This document shows, in pieces, positions 6,080 through 13,299 of a stretch of DNA of 13,299 bases. The notes below the pieces were generated by a model, which was given only the letters and a program-made list of their open reading frames with translations, searched no databases and was not told the origin of the DNA. The DNA is from JAVBOJ01 sp031550755 (GTDB lineage: Bacteria > Bacillota > Clostridia > Oscillospirales > UBA929), in contig JAVBOJ010000042.1 in assembly GCA_031550755.1 (NCBI GenBank), forward strand, positions 1 to 13,299. The letters are read 5' to 3'. A program made the position numbers and the translations under genes. Within the stretch, counting starts at the first letter, position 1. Each line of letters starts with the position of its first letter.

Positions 6080-7504
6080 CCATGAGGATTCGTCGTGCCA
6101 TCTGGCATTTTATGCGCCGGCGCAAAAAAATCAGCCCCATCCGTATGGTGGCGCTTGGTTTCTTGGCGCTGATTTTACTGGGAACCCTGCTTTTGTCCCT
6201 GCCGGCAGCCACCCGCGCGCCGGGCTCCGCCCCGTTTTTTACCGCGCTGTTTACCGCCGTCTCGGCCACCAGCGTGACCGGGCTTGTGCTGCACGACACG
6301 CTCACCTATTGGTCCGTCTTCGGGCAGGTCGTTATTTTGGCGCTGTTTCAGGTCGGCGGTCTGGGGATTATGACCGTCGTGGCCATTTTGTCCTTCCTGC
6401 TGCATCGCACCATCGGCCTGCGTGAGCGGCTGCTGATGGTGCATTCGCTCAATTTAAACGATCTCACCGGCGTGGTGCGCATGGTGCGGCATGTGCTGTT
6501 CGTCACCCTTGTTATGGAGGCGGTGGGGACGGTGATCCTGTCGTTCCGCTTTGTCGGCGAGTTTGGTTTCTGGGGCGGGCTGTACCGCAGTGTGTTCCAC
6601 GCCATGTCGGCCTTTTGCAACGCGGGCTTTGACCTGATGGGCCCGGGCAGGTCGCTGACCGGGTATACGAACGATCCGCTGGTCTGTCTGACCCTCCTCG
6701 TGCTGATGATTCTGGGCTGCATCGGCTTTTTTGTCTGGGAGGATATTTACCGCAATATCAGGCTGCGGCGGCAGGGCATCCGGAACAAGCTGCATCTCCA
6801 TACCAAGCTGGTGCTGATGATCACCGGCCTTTTGGCGTTCGGCGGCGCGGCGGTTTTTCTGCTCTCGGAGTACGAAAACCCCGCCACCATCGGAACGCTG
6901 CCGCTGGGCGGGAAGGTCATGGCCTCGCTGTTCCAGTCGGTCACCTGCAGCACGGCGGGTTATGTCACACTGGATCAGACGGCGCTGACCGCGCCCTCCA
7001 AGCTCGTTTCGACCATACTGATGTTCGTCGGCGGGTCGCCCGGCTCCATGGCCGGCGGCATCAAGACCATCACGCTGGGCGTGCTGGTGCTGTCGGCGGT
7101 TTCGCTCATGCGTGGACGGACGCAGGTCGTCGCCTTCGGACGGGGCATTTCGGAAAAGCAGGTGTTCGCGTCGCTGTCCATTGTCATGGTGGCGTTTTTG
7201 TCGGTGTTTATTTCATTGGGTGCTATGGCGATCCTGGAGCCGGACAGGCCGTTTTTCCCGCTGGTCTATGAGGCGGTGGCCGCCATGAGCACCGGCGGCG
7301 TGTCCATGGGCATCACCGGTACGCTCACCGTGGGGTCGCAGATGATTCTCATGCTGCTCATGTACTTCGGGCGGGTCGGGATGCTCACCCTCGGCATCGC
7401 CATCCTGCTGCGGCGCAGCGGACACAGCCGGATGAAATTCCCCGAGACCAAGCTGATCATCGGGTAGCGCCCAAGCGGCGTTCCCAATTTGCGCGTTGCG
7501 GGAG
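6053..7504 (+). repeat. Tandem ktrB duplication with shared upstream tract
   Basis: The 18 bases at 6053-6070 match those at 7487-7504 in 16 positions, including GCGTTGCGGGAG. In both places 11 unrelated bases follow before the ATG. The coding copies (6082-7467 and 7516-8901) have the same length, align without gaps and start 1434 bases apart. The first tract is the 3' end of the preceding gene, so the duplicated unit seems to have begun inside that gene. Confidence 0.8.
6082..7467 (+). CDS. ktrB: KtrB/TrkH-family potassium channel subunit, first copy (divergent filter)
   Basis: A 461-residue membrane protein of the TrkH/KtrB superfamily, which forms the potassium pathway of Ktr-type uptake systems from four M1-P-M2 repeats. 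The four filter glycines are present at G67 (SVTGL), G182 (CNAGF), G293 (STAGY) and G406 (TGG). The conserved Arg of the last helix is R431 (YFGRVG). Several usually conserved residues differ from copy 2: S290 replaces the Arg of RTAGF, Y294 replaces Phe, M323 replaces Thr in GGSPGSTAGG, and S403/G405 replace the GTVG pattern. The frame is intact throughout, so it is not a pseudogene by sequence. The ATG at 6082 is preceded by GGGAG at 11 bases, located inside the end of the upstream gene. An ATG at 6072 is out of frame. Altered ion selectivity or gating is inference. The regulatory partner should be the KtrA encoded at 8913. Confidence 0.93.
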   Translation: MRIRRAIWHFMRRRKKISPIRMVALGFLALILLGTLLLSLPAATRAPGSAPFFTALFTAVSATSVTGLVLHDTLTYWSVFGQVVILALFQVGGLGIMTVVAILSFLLHRTIGLRERLLMVHSLNLNDLTGVVRMVRHVLFVTLVMEAVGTVILSFRFVGEFGFWGGLYRSVFHAMSAFCNAGFDLMGPGRSLTGYTNDPLVCLTLLVLMILGCIGFFVWEDIYRNIRLRRQGIRNKLHLHTKLVLMITGLLAFGGAAVFLLSEYENPATIGTLPLGGKVMASLFQSVTCSTAGYVTLDQTALTAPSKLVSTILMFVGGSPGSMAGGIKTITLGVLVLSAVSLMRGRTQVVAFGRGISEKQVFASLSIVMVAFLSVFISLGAMAILEPDRPFFPLVYEAVAAMSTGGVSMGITGTLTVGSQMILMLLMYFGRVGMLTLGIAILLRRSGHSRMKFPETKLIIG

Positions 7505-7515
7505 TCTTTGGAATT

Positions 7516-8901
7516 ATGAAGCTTCGTCGTGCCATTTGGCATTATATGCGCCGGCGCAAAAAAATCAGCCCCACGCGGGTGGTGGCGCTCGGCTTTCTGG
7601 CCGTCATCCTGCTGGGTGCTCTTTTGCTGTCTCTGCCGGCGGCGACGCGGGCCCCCGGGGGAGCCCCGTTTCTGACCGCCCTGTTTACCGCCACCTCGGC
7701 CACCTGTGTCACGGGGCTTGTCCTCCACGACACCTTTACCTATTGGTCGCTGTTCGGTCAGATAGTCATTCTGGCGCTCATCCAGATCGGCGGGCTGGGG
7801 CTTATGACGGTGGTCTCCATCCTGTCTTTCCTGCTGCACCGCACCATCGGCCTGCGCGAGCGGCTGCTCATGGTGCAGGCGTTGAGCTTAAACGACCTCA
7901 CCGGCGTGGTGCGCATGGTGCGCCATATTTTGTTCGGCACCTTCGCGCTGGAGGGGCTCGGCGCGTGCGTCCTGTCCATCCGGTTTGTCGGCGAGTACGG
8001 CCTGTGGGGCGGTATTTACCGCGGCGTTTTTCACTCGGTGTCGGCCTTTTGCAACGCCGGGTTCGACCTGATGGGCACCAACGACTCCCTGGCCGCCTAT
8101 CGCGGCGACCCGCTGGTGTGTCTGCCCATCATGGCCTTGATTGTCATCGGCGGCATCGGCTTTTTTGTCTGGGAGGACGTCTACCGCAAGTTGAGACTGC
8201 GCCGGAGGGGCTTGCAGAGCCGGCTGCATGTTCACACAAAGCTGGTCGTCCTGATCTCCGGCGTCCTCATTGCCTTCGGCGCGGTCTCCTTTCTGGTCGC
8301 CGAATATGAAAACCCTTCCACCCTCGGCGCGCTCCCGCCGGGAGAAAAAATCCTGGCCTCGCTGTTCCAGTCGGTCACCTGCCGCACCGCCGGCTTTGCC
8401 ACGCTGGATCAGGCCGCGCTGACCCCGCCGTCGCAGCTTGTCTCCACACTGCTCATGTTTGTGGGCGGTTCCCCCGGCTCCACGGCCGGCGGCGTCAAAA
8501 CCGTCACGCTGGGCGTGCTGGTGATCTCGGCCATCGCGGTGATGCGTGGCAAGTCGCAGGCGACCATCTTCGCGCGCGGCCTGTCGTCCAAGCAGGTGCT
8601 GGCCTCTCTGTCGATTGCCATGGTGGGGTTTGGCGCGGTGGTCGTCTCGGTCACTGCAATGAGCCTGTTTGAGTCGAACGGCGCGTTTTTCCCCATGGTC
8701 TTTGAAGCGGTGTCCGCCATGGGTACGGTGGGGCTGTCGATGAACCTTACGGCCACACTGACGGGCGCGTCCCACGTTGTGTTGATTTTGCTGATGTACT
8801 TCGGGCGCGTCGGACTGCTCACCATCGGCATCGCCCTCCTGCTGCGCCGGGGCGGACAGAGCCGCGTGCAATTCCCCGAATCCAAACTGATTATCGGATA
8901 G
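7516..8901 (+). CDS. ktrB: KtrB potassium channel subunit, second copy (canonical)
   Basis: This product also has 461 residues and aligns end to end with the first copy without gaps, with roughly 70% identity judged by eye. All four pore loops are canonical: CVTGL (G67), CNAGF (G182), CRTAGF (R290, G293) and GTVGLS (G406). The intramembrane loop is the usual GGSPGSTAGG (T323), and R431 is present in YFGRVG. By family knowledge KtrB works as a dimer bound to a ring of KtrA. With two KtrB genes here, a mixed dimer is conceivable. The ATG at 7516 has GGGAG at 11 bases, the same spacing as copy 1. Upstream in-frame codons from 7489 lack a binding site and do not fit the family. The ktrA gene follows after 11 bases, so this is the copy most directly coupled to it. 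Identity is firm; transport specificity is inferred. Confidence 0.96.
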   Translation: MKLRRAIWHYMRRRKKISPTRVVALGFLAVILLGALLLSLPAATRAPGGAPFLTALFTATSATCVTGLVLHDTFTYWSLFGQIVILALIQIGGLGLMTVVSILSFLLHRTIGLRERLLMVQALSLNDLTGVVRMVRHILFGTFALEGLGACVLSIRFVGEYGLWGGIYRGVFHSVSAFCNAGFDLMGTNDSLAAYRGDPLVCLPIMALIVIGGIGFFVWEDVYRKLRLRRRGLQSRLHVHTKLVVLISGVLIAFGAVSFLVAEYENPSTLGALPPGEKILASLFQSVTCRTAGFATLDQAALTPPSQLVSTLLMFVGGSPGSTAGGVKTVTLGVLVISAIAVMRGKSQATIFARGLSSKQVLASLSIAMVGFGAVVVSVTAMSLFESNGAFFPMVFEAVSAMGTVGLSMNLTATLTGASHVVLILLMYFGRVGLLTIGIALLLRRGGQSRVQFPESKLIIG

Positions 8902-8912
8902 AAGGTTGCGTT

Positions 8913-9569
8913 ATGAAATCTTGTCTCGTATTGGGACTGGGCCGGTTCGGGCAGGCTGTGGCCACCGAGCTGCACCGTCTGGGCTGGGAGGTTCTGGCGG
9001 TGGATGAAAATGAGGACAATGTCCAGCAGGTGGCCGACCTTGTGACCCACTCCATCGTGGGCGACGCCAAGGATGAGATCGTCCTGCGGTCCATCGGCGT
9101 GCGCAATTTTGACTGTGCCATCGTCGCCATCGCCGGCTATGATATCCAGGACAGCATCCTCACCACTCTCACGCTCAAGGAGCTGGGGATGAAGGAGGTC
9201 ATCTGCCGCGCCAAAAACGACCTGCACCGCAAGGTGCTGCTGCGCATCGGCGCCGACCGGGTCATCACGCCGGAGCGCGATATGGCCATCCGGCTGGCCT
9301 CCAGCCTGTCGTCCACCAATCTGGTGGACATGTTCGAGCTGTCGCCGGACTACAGCATGGTGGAGCTGGGTGCGCCCAAGCCGTGGCACAACAAGACCAT
9401 GCGCGATCTGGACGTTCGTGCGGCGTTCGGGCTCAACATCGTGGCCGTGCGCGACCGCGATCATATCCGCATCAATATGTCGCCGTCGGCCGATTATGTC
9501 ATACGGCCCGACGATGTGCTGGTCATCGTAGGGCAGAACGACGACATCGCCATGGTAAAACGCCTGTGA
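8913..9569 (+). CDS. ktrA: KtrA, cytoplasmic RCK gating subunit of potassium uptake
   Basis: A 218-residue RCK protein. The N-terminal Rossmann domain has the nucleotide-binding GLGRFG (residues 8-13) and the acidic D31 in VLAVDEN at the end of the second strand; these bind ATP/ADP or NAD(H). VGDA and GADRVITPERDM are further family segments. The RCK_C domain follows from about residue 135. In relatives RCK_C binds cyclic di-AMP, which closes the system; the hydrophobic strands are present here, but binding cannot be proven. The resemblance to Bacillus KtrA is strong over the whole length. It lies 11 bases after ktrB copy 2, with a modest GAAGG seven bases before the ATG. It overlaps the next gene by four bases. 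It is the only RCK gene in the window, so it presumably serves both channel subunits. Confidence 0.96.
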   Translation: MKSCLVLGLGRFGQAVATELHRLGWEVLAVDENEDNVQQVADLVTHSIVGDAKDEIVLRSIGVRNFDCAIVAIAGYDIQDSILTTLTLKELGMKEVICRAKNDLHRKVLLRIGADRVITPERDMAIRLASSLSSTNLVDMFELSPDYSMVELGAPKPWHNKTMRDLDVRAAFGLNIVAVRDRDHIRINMSPSADYVIRPDDVLVIVGQNDDIAMVKRL

Positions 9570-10327
9570 ACGCGCCGATTTCTAGCCGGGACAACGCCAC
9601 GGTCAAGCATCTCGTCAAGCTGGGCGACTCGCGGGCCTACCGCCGCGAGGCCGGGCAGTATCTCTGCGAGGGGCATACGCTGTTGCGGGAGGCGCTGCTG
9701 GCCGGCCGGCCGGACATCGTCGTGTCCGCCGAGGGAACCGCGCTGCCGGCGCTGCCGCCGGAGACAAAACGGGTGATTCTCACCGAGCGGCTGTTTACCG
9801 CCGTATCGCCGCTGGACACGCCGCAGGGCGTGCTGTGCGTCTGCCCGATTCCGAAGCCCGTCTGGCCGGAGACGCCCCGGGGGCGGTTTTTGCTGCTCGA
9901 CCGGATTCAGGATCCCGGCAATGTGGGCGCGATTTTGCGCACCGGACGCGCCTTTGGGCTTGCCGGCGTCCTGCTGACGCCTGGCTGCGCCGACCCCTAC
10001 TCCCCCAAGACCTCTCGCGGCGCGATGGGCGCGCTGTTCACCCTGCCGGTCTGGGAGCTGCCCGACCCGGCGGCGTTTTTACAAACCTGCGGTCTGCGCG
10101 TGCTGGGCACCGCGCTGGACGGGGAGAGCATCCCCCTGCCGGCGGCGGATTTTTGCGACGCGGTGACCCTGCTCGGCAACGAGGCCGCCGGCGTATCGCC
10201 GGCGCTGCTGGCGTTGTGCCGGCAAACCGTCAAAATCCCCATGGAGCCGGCCTGCCAGTCGCTGGGCGTGGCGTCGGCCGCCGCCGTGATTTTGTGGCAG
10301 GGATACGCGAATGAACTGACGATTTGA
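9566..10327 (+). CDS. SpoU (TrmH/RlmB-like) RNA 2'-O-methyltransferase
   Basis: A 253-residue knotted SPOUT methyltransferase that transfers a methyl group from S-adenosylmethionine to a ribose in rRNA or tRNA. The N-terminal substrate-binding part (about 1-95) begins with ISSRDNATVKHLVKL, typical of the YsgA/RlmB-like group, and has YLCEGHTLLREAL. The catalytic domain shows motif 1 (DPGNVGAILRTGRAFG; N119, R125), motif 2 (LLGNEAAG; E206) and motif 3 (IPMEPACQSLGVASAAA). In motif 3 the Asn usually following SL is Gly234, which is unusual. The start is GTG at 9566, overlapping the ktrA stop as GTGA. No clear ribosome binding site is visible, so translational coupling to ktrA is likely. The exact RNA target cannot be told from sequence, so I give no symbol. 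Its TGA stop lies inside the dprA ribosome binding region. Confidence 0.92.
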   Translation: MNAPISSRDNATVKHLVKLGDSRAYRREAGQYLCEGHTLLREALLAGRPDIVVSAEGTALPALPPETKRVILTERLFTAVSPLDTPQGVLCVCPIPKPVWPETPRGRFLLLDRIQDPGNVGAILRTGRAFGLAGVLLTPGCADPYSPKTSRGAMGALFTLPVWELPDPAAFLQTCGLRVLGTALDGESIPLPAADFCDAVTLLGNEAAGVSPALLALCRQTVKIPMEPACQSLGVASAAAVILWQGYANELTI

Positions 10328-10335
10328 GGAGGTGA
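10327..10335 (+). promoter_or_regulatory. Perfect Shine-Dalgarno site of dprA
   Basis: AGGAGGTGA matches the 16S anti-SD 9 of 9, five bases before the ATG at 10341. An in-frame GTG (10332-10334) lies inside it and should not be taken as the start. Confidence 0.85.
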
Positions 10336-10340
10336 CCCCC

Positions 10341-11576
10341 ATGTCCGGACTTAAATATTGGATTTGGCTGACCTCGCTGCGGCTGTTGGGATCGGCCAAG
10401 GCGGGCATTGCGCTGGACTATTTCGGTTCACCGGAAAACGCCTTTTTCGCCGACGAGGAGGAGCTTTCGCTCGTCGAGGGGCTGACCGCCTCCGACCGCA
10501 TCCAGCTGGCGGACAAGGATCTTGACCGCGCCGAGCGGATTTTGGAGCAGTGCGAGATGGGCGGCGTCGGCATCGTGACGCTCCAGGACGCGCAGTATCC
10601 CGACCGGCTCAAAAATATCCCCAACGCGCCGCCCTGCGTACTCTACATAAAGGGAAAGCTGCCGGTGATGGACGAGGAACCGGCCATCGCGGTCGTCGGC
10701 TCGCGCAGCTTCACGCCCTACGGGCATCAGGCCGCGTCGAACATGGCCGCGGGGATGGCCGCGGCGGGCATGACCATTGTGTCCGGTCTGGCGCGCGGCA
10801 TCGACGCCTCGGCGCAAAACGCGGCGTTGCTGGCCGGCGGGAATGTTGTGGCGGTGCTGGGCTGCGGCGTGGACGTGATTTATCCTGCCGAAAACGCCCG
10901 GTTGTATCATGACATCGCCGCCGCGGGCTGTATTCTCAGTGAATACCCGCCCGGGACGCCCGTGCTGGGCTCCAATTTTCCCACCCGCAACCGCATTATG
11001 AGCGGCCTTTCGCTGGGCGTGCTGGTGGTGGAGGCCCCGAGCCACTCGGGCGCGCTGATTACGGCGCGTCACGCGCTGGAACAGGGGCGCGACGTGTTCG
11101 CCGTGCCGGGCAACATCGACAGCCCGGAGAGCGCCGGCTCCAACCGGCTGCTGCGCGAGGGCGCGACGCTGGTGACCTGCCCGGACGATATTCTGCAAGA
11201 ATACGCCGCGCTGTACCCGCATAAGATAACGCAAAAACAGTGGCAGCCCAGTTATATCATGCCGGCGGAGGCACTGGAGGCCAAAACGGCGCTCCGGGTG
11301 GCCGAGGAGGTCAAGCGCCCGGCGGTCTCGCCCGGAAAAATGAAAAAATCCGGCTCGGCCAGGGCGTTTGACCTGTCCGATGCGATAAAAGACTTTACAA
11401 CCGAGGGGCAAGCGATTATCATAGCAGTGGCGGGACGGCCCCGGCCTGTGGATGAAATTGTGGAAATTACCCAGATTCCGGCCTCACGGGTGCTGCGGGA
11501 GCTGACCATGCTGGAACTTGCCGGCGCGGTGCGCACCCTGCCCGGCCAGCGGTTTGAAATGATTCTGGGGCAATAG
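10341..11576 (+). CDS. dprA: DNA processing protein DprA (Smf)
   Basis: A 411-residue cytoplasmic protein that binds incoming single-stranded DNA and loads RecA during natural transformation; it is also widespread in species not known to be competent. An N-terminal helical SAM-like region (about 1-70) is followed by the Rossmann-like DprA core, with GSRSFTPYG (from G120), VSGLARGID, VLGCGVDVIYP, SEYPPG, FPTRNRIMSGLS, SGALITARHALEQGR and GSNRLLREGA all intact. A C-terminal winged-helix domain (about 345-411) is present and follows a Lys/Pro-rich linker. The perfect ribosome binding site fixes the ATG at 10341. The gene directly follows the methyltransferase. It precedes topA after a 160-base repeat-rich gap, the dprA-topA order known from Bacillus. 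No comE or other competence gene is in the window. Confidence 0.97.
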   Translation: MSGLKYWIWLTSLRLLGSAKAGIALDYFGSPENAFFADEEELSLVEGLTASDRIQLADKDLDRAERILEQCEMGGVGIVTLQDAQYPDRLKNIPNAPPCVLYIKGKLPVMDEEPAIAVVGSRSFTPYGHQAASNMAAGMAAAGMTIVSGLARGIDASAQNAALLAGGNVVAVLGCGVDVIYPAENARLYHDIAAAGCILSEYPPGTPVLGSNFPTRNRIMSGLSLGVLVVEAPSHSGALITARHALEQGRDVFAVPGNIDSPESAGSNRLLREGATLVTCPDDILQEYAALYPHKITQKQWQPSYIMPAEALEAKTALRVAEEVKRPAVSPGKMKKSGSARAFDLSDAIKDFTTEGQAIIIAVAGRPRPVDEIVEITQIPASRVLRELTMLELAGAVRTLPGQRFEMILGQ

Positions 11577-11589
11577 CTCCCGGTACAAA

Positions 11590-11634
11590 TCCCCGGCCTT
11601 CGGCCACCCCCTTCGGAAAAGGGGGGCTCCCCCC
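11590..11634. repeat. GC-rich intergenic palindromic repeat after dprA
   Basis: GGCC-TTC-GGCC is followed by alternating C, G and C tracts: CCCCC at 11607-11611, GGGGGG at 11621-11626 and CCCCCC at 11629-11634. CCCCCTT (11607-11613) can pair with AAGGGGG (11619-11625), or the G tract can pair with the second C tract, so two exclusive folds exist. The layout resembles dispersed intergenic repeats I recall from gut Clostridia. No T-run follows, so it is not a typical terminator. Confidence 0.55.
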
Positions 11635-11646
11635 GTGAATGGAATC

Positions 11647-11677
11647 ATTTTTGTCCGGACTTATTCCGGACAAAAAT
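11647..11677. repeat. Perfect 13-bp palindrome with 5-base loop
   Basis: ATTTTTGTCCGGA (11647-11659) and its exact complement (11665-11677) flank loop CTTAT. The T-run is in the 5' arm on both strands, so neither strand forms a standard terminator with a T tail. It could act as an RNA processing hairpin or be part of a dispersed element. Confidence 0.75.
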
Positions 11678-11691
11678 ATCCCTGTTCTAAT

Positions 11692-11721
11692 TCTTTTGAG
11701 ATGCCTCAGCATCTCAAAAGA
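11692..11721. repeat. Perfect 13-bp palindrome with 4-base loop before topA
   Basis: TCTTTTGAGATGC (11692-11704) pairs exactly with GCATCTCAAAAGA (11709-11721) around loop CTCA. It ends seven bases before the topA ribosome binding site (GGAGG, 11728-11732). In the topA message it would be a stable hairpin just upstream of that site. As with the neighbouring palindrome, the T-run is in the 5' arm. Confidence 0.75.
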
Positions 11722-11736
11722 CTATTTGGAGGCGTT

Positions 11737-13299
11737 ATGTCAGATCTTGTCATCGTGGAATCCCCGGCGAAAGCCAAGACCATCGAAAAATATCTGGGCA
11801 AGAACTATCGCGTCAAGGCCACCATGGGGCATCTGCGCGACCTGCCCAAGTCCACCCTCGGCGTGGATGTGGACAACAATTTTGCCATCTCCTATATGCC
11901 CATCGCGGGCAAGGAGGAGGTCATAAAGGAGCTCCGGCGCGAGGCGGACAAGGCCGAGTACGTCTATCTGGCCACCGACCCCGACCGCGAGGGAGAGGCC
12001 ATTTCGTGGCATCTCAAGGAGCTGCTGGAGCTGCCGGATCACCGCGCCCTGCGGGTGACCTTCAACGAGATCACCCAAAAGGTGGTTGTGGACAGCATCG
12101 GGAAGCCCCGCGCCATCGACGCGCAGCTGGTGGATGCCCAACAGGCCCGCCGGGTGCTCGACCGCATCGTGGGGTATAAGCTCAGCCCGCTGCTGTGGCG
12201 CAAGATCCGCCCCGGACTTTCGGCCGGACGGGTGCAGTCGGTGGCGACGCGGCTGGTGGTCGATCGCGAGGAGGCCATCCGCGCCTTTACCGCCGAGGAA
12301 TATTGGAGCATCGACGCGCTGGTGTCCCGTCAAAAGGAGCCCGGCTCGTTTACCGTACATTTTCACGGCACCACAAAGGGCAAGCTGGAGCTGAAAAGCC
12401 AGCAGGAGGCGCAGACGGTCATCGACGCGGTGCGCGCCGCGCCGTTTTCGGTGCTGTCGGTCAAGCCCGGCGAGAAAAAACGCAACCCGCCGCCGCCGTT
12501 TATCACCTCGTCGCTCCAGCAGGAGGCCTCCCGCAAGCTCAACATGGGCGCACGGCGCACCATGGCGCTGGCGCAGCAGCTCTATGAGGGCGTGCAGATC
12601 ACCGGCCACGGCACGACCGGCCTCATTACCTACATGCGTACCGACTCTCTGCGTCTGTCCGACGAGGCGGTGGCGGACGCCCGCGCGCTGATTGCCTCGC
12701 GCTACGGCAAGGCGTACTGCCCGGCAAAACCCCGGTTTTTCAAGGCGAAGGCCGGCGCGCAGGACGCCCACGAGGCCATTCGCCCGTCGGTGGTCGAGCT
12801 GACGCCCGAGGTCGTGCGCGGCGACCTGACGTCCGACCAATATAAATTGTACAAAATGATTTGGGATCGGTTCATCGCTTGTCAGATGGAGCCGGCGGTC
12901 TACGACACGCTGACCATCGAGGCGCTGTCCGCCGACTATGTGTTCCGCGCAAACCACACCTCCGTACGGTTTGCGGGCTTTACCGCCGTCTATGTCGAGG
13001 GGCGGGATGACGACACCGAGGAGGTGGACGACCCCCTGCCGGCGCTGAAGGAGGGCGAGCCCCTGTCGCTGAAGGAGATCACGCCGGATCAGCATTTCAC
13101 CCAGCCGCCGGCGCGCTATACCGAGGCCAGCCTCATCCGCGCGATGGAGGAGGAGGGCATCGGACGCCCCTCCACCTACGCGCCGACCATTTCGACCATC
13201 ATGGACCGTGAATACATCCGCCGCGAGGGCAAGGCCCTGCACCCCACGCCGCTCGGCGAGGTGGTGACCACCATGATGAAGGCCAAATTTGCCGACATC
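11737..13299 (+). CDS. topA: DNA topoisomerase I (type IA), 3' part missing
   Basis: Relaxes negative supercoils by cutting one strand through a tyrosine. The window holds the first 521 codons; the reading frame is open to the edge. The N-terminal TOPRIM domain has VIVESPAKAKT (E8) and the metal-binding ATDPDREGEA. Further on are LSAGRVQSVATRLVVDRE and the active site GLITYMRTDS, with the catalytic Tyr at residue 299. PSTYAPTI and a ..REYI segment follow near the end. The zinc-finger C-terminal domains would lie beyond base 13299. The ATG is four bases after GGAGG, a rather short spacing. I see no convincing promoter in the gap to dprA, so transcription may come from upstream past the palindromes. 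In Bacillus the next gene would be trmFO (inference). All visible catalytic residues are present. Confidence 0.97.
   Translation, partial: MSDLVIVESPAKAKTIEKYLGKNYRVKATMGHLRDLPKSTLGVDVDNNFAISYMPIAGKEEVIKELRREADKAEYVYLATDPDREGEAISWHLKELLELPDHRALRVTFNEITQKVVVDSIGKPRAIDAQLVDAQQARRVLDRIVGYKLSPLLWRKIRPGLSAGRVQSVATRLVVDREEAIRAFTAEEYWSIDALVSRQKEPGSFTVHFHGTTKGKLELKSQQEAQTVIDAVRAAPFSVLSVKPGEKKRNPPPPFITSSLQQEASRKLNMGARRTMALAQQLYEGVQITGHGTTGLITYMRTDSLRLSDEAVADARALIASRYGKAYCPAKPRFFKAKAGAQDAHEAIRPSVVELTPEVVRGDLTSDQYKLYKMIWDRFIACQMEPAVYDTLTIEALSADYVFRANHTSVRFAGFTAVYVEGRDDDTEEVDDPLPALKEGEPLSLKEITPDQHFTQPPARYTEASLIRAMEEEGIGRPSTYAPTISTIMDREYIRREGKALHPTPLGEVVTTMMKAKFADI

Noticed and set aside
7888..9464. Long minus-strand open frames opposite ktrB copy 2 and ktrA
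   Set aside because: They mirror the strongly conserved channel genes and have low-complexity His/Gln/Arg-rich products.
11445..11453. TGTGGATGA-like DnaA box inside dprA
   Set aside because: It is a single imperfect match inside coding sequence, without a cluster or AT-rich unwinding region.
11651..11678. Possible topA promoter (TTGTCC with AAAATA)
   Set aside because: Both boxes match poorly and lie inside the perfect palindrome.
11740..13242. 500-codon open frame on the minus strand opposite topA
   Set aside because: It is antisense to a complete, motif-rich TopA and has no ribosome binding site or recognisable domain.

Overview
The window looks like chromosome from a GC-rich Bacillota, probably class Clostridia and perhaps Oscillospiraceae-like. 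The lineage call is inference. It rests on Jag next to a YidC-type insertase, a KtrA resembling the Bacillus protein, the dprA-topA neighbourhood, strong AGGAGG-type ribosome binding sites and consensus housekeeping promoters. It is core housekeeping DNA. I see no phage, transposase, CRISPR array, toxin-antitoxin or defence genes, and no tRNA or rRNA.

Left part (1-2297, minus strand): this is the cluster usually found beside the replication origin, in the order rpmH, rnpA, yidD, yidC, jag (jag runs off the left edge). A consensus promoter at 2268-2297 reads leftwards into rpmH. The cluster makes ribosomal protein L34, the protein subunit of RNase P, a membrane insertion helper, the membrane insertase and an RNA-binding partner. 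A pair of GC-rich palindromic repeats sits between yidD and yidC.

Middle (2298-3411): dnaA is normally divergent from rpmH, but here an unrecognised 277-residue protein occupies that place and I see no clustered DnaA boxes. A second consensus promoter (TTGACA-17-TATAAT, 3244-3272) then reads rightwards through a pyrimidine-rich leader.

Right part (3412-13299, plus strand): greA and lysS, separated by a hairpin that may attenuate transcription, are followed by a membrane-anchored protein of unknown function. Then come two tandem ktrB-type potassium channel genes, ktrA, a SpoU-family RNA methyltransferase gene, dprA and topA (topA runs off the right edge). Gaps are short or overlapping from lysS to dprA, which suggests one transcription unit. 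A 160-base gap before topA holds three strong palindromes.

The most interesting feature is the potassium module: two 461-residue KtrB paralogues served by one KtrA. The first copy has lost several residues that are usually conserved around the selectivity filter, while the second is canonical. The duplication also carried along a short ribosome-binding segment derived from the 3' end of the preceding gene. I found no clearly new multi-gene system. The best candidates are this asymmetric Ktr module with its unknown membrane neighbour, and the unknown gene at the dnaA position.
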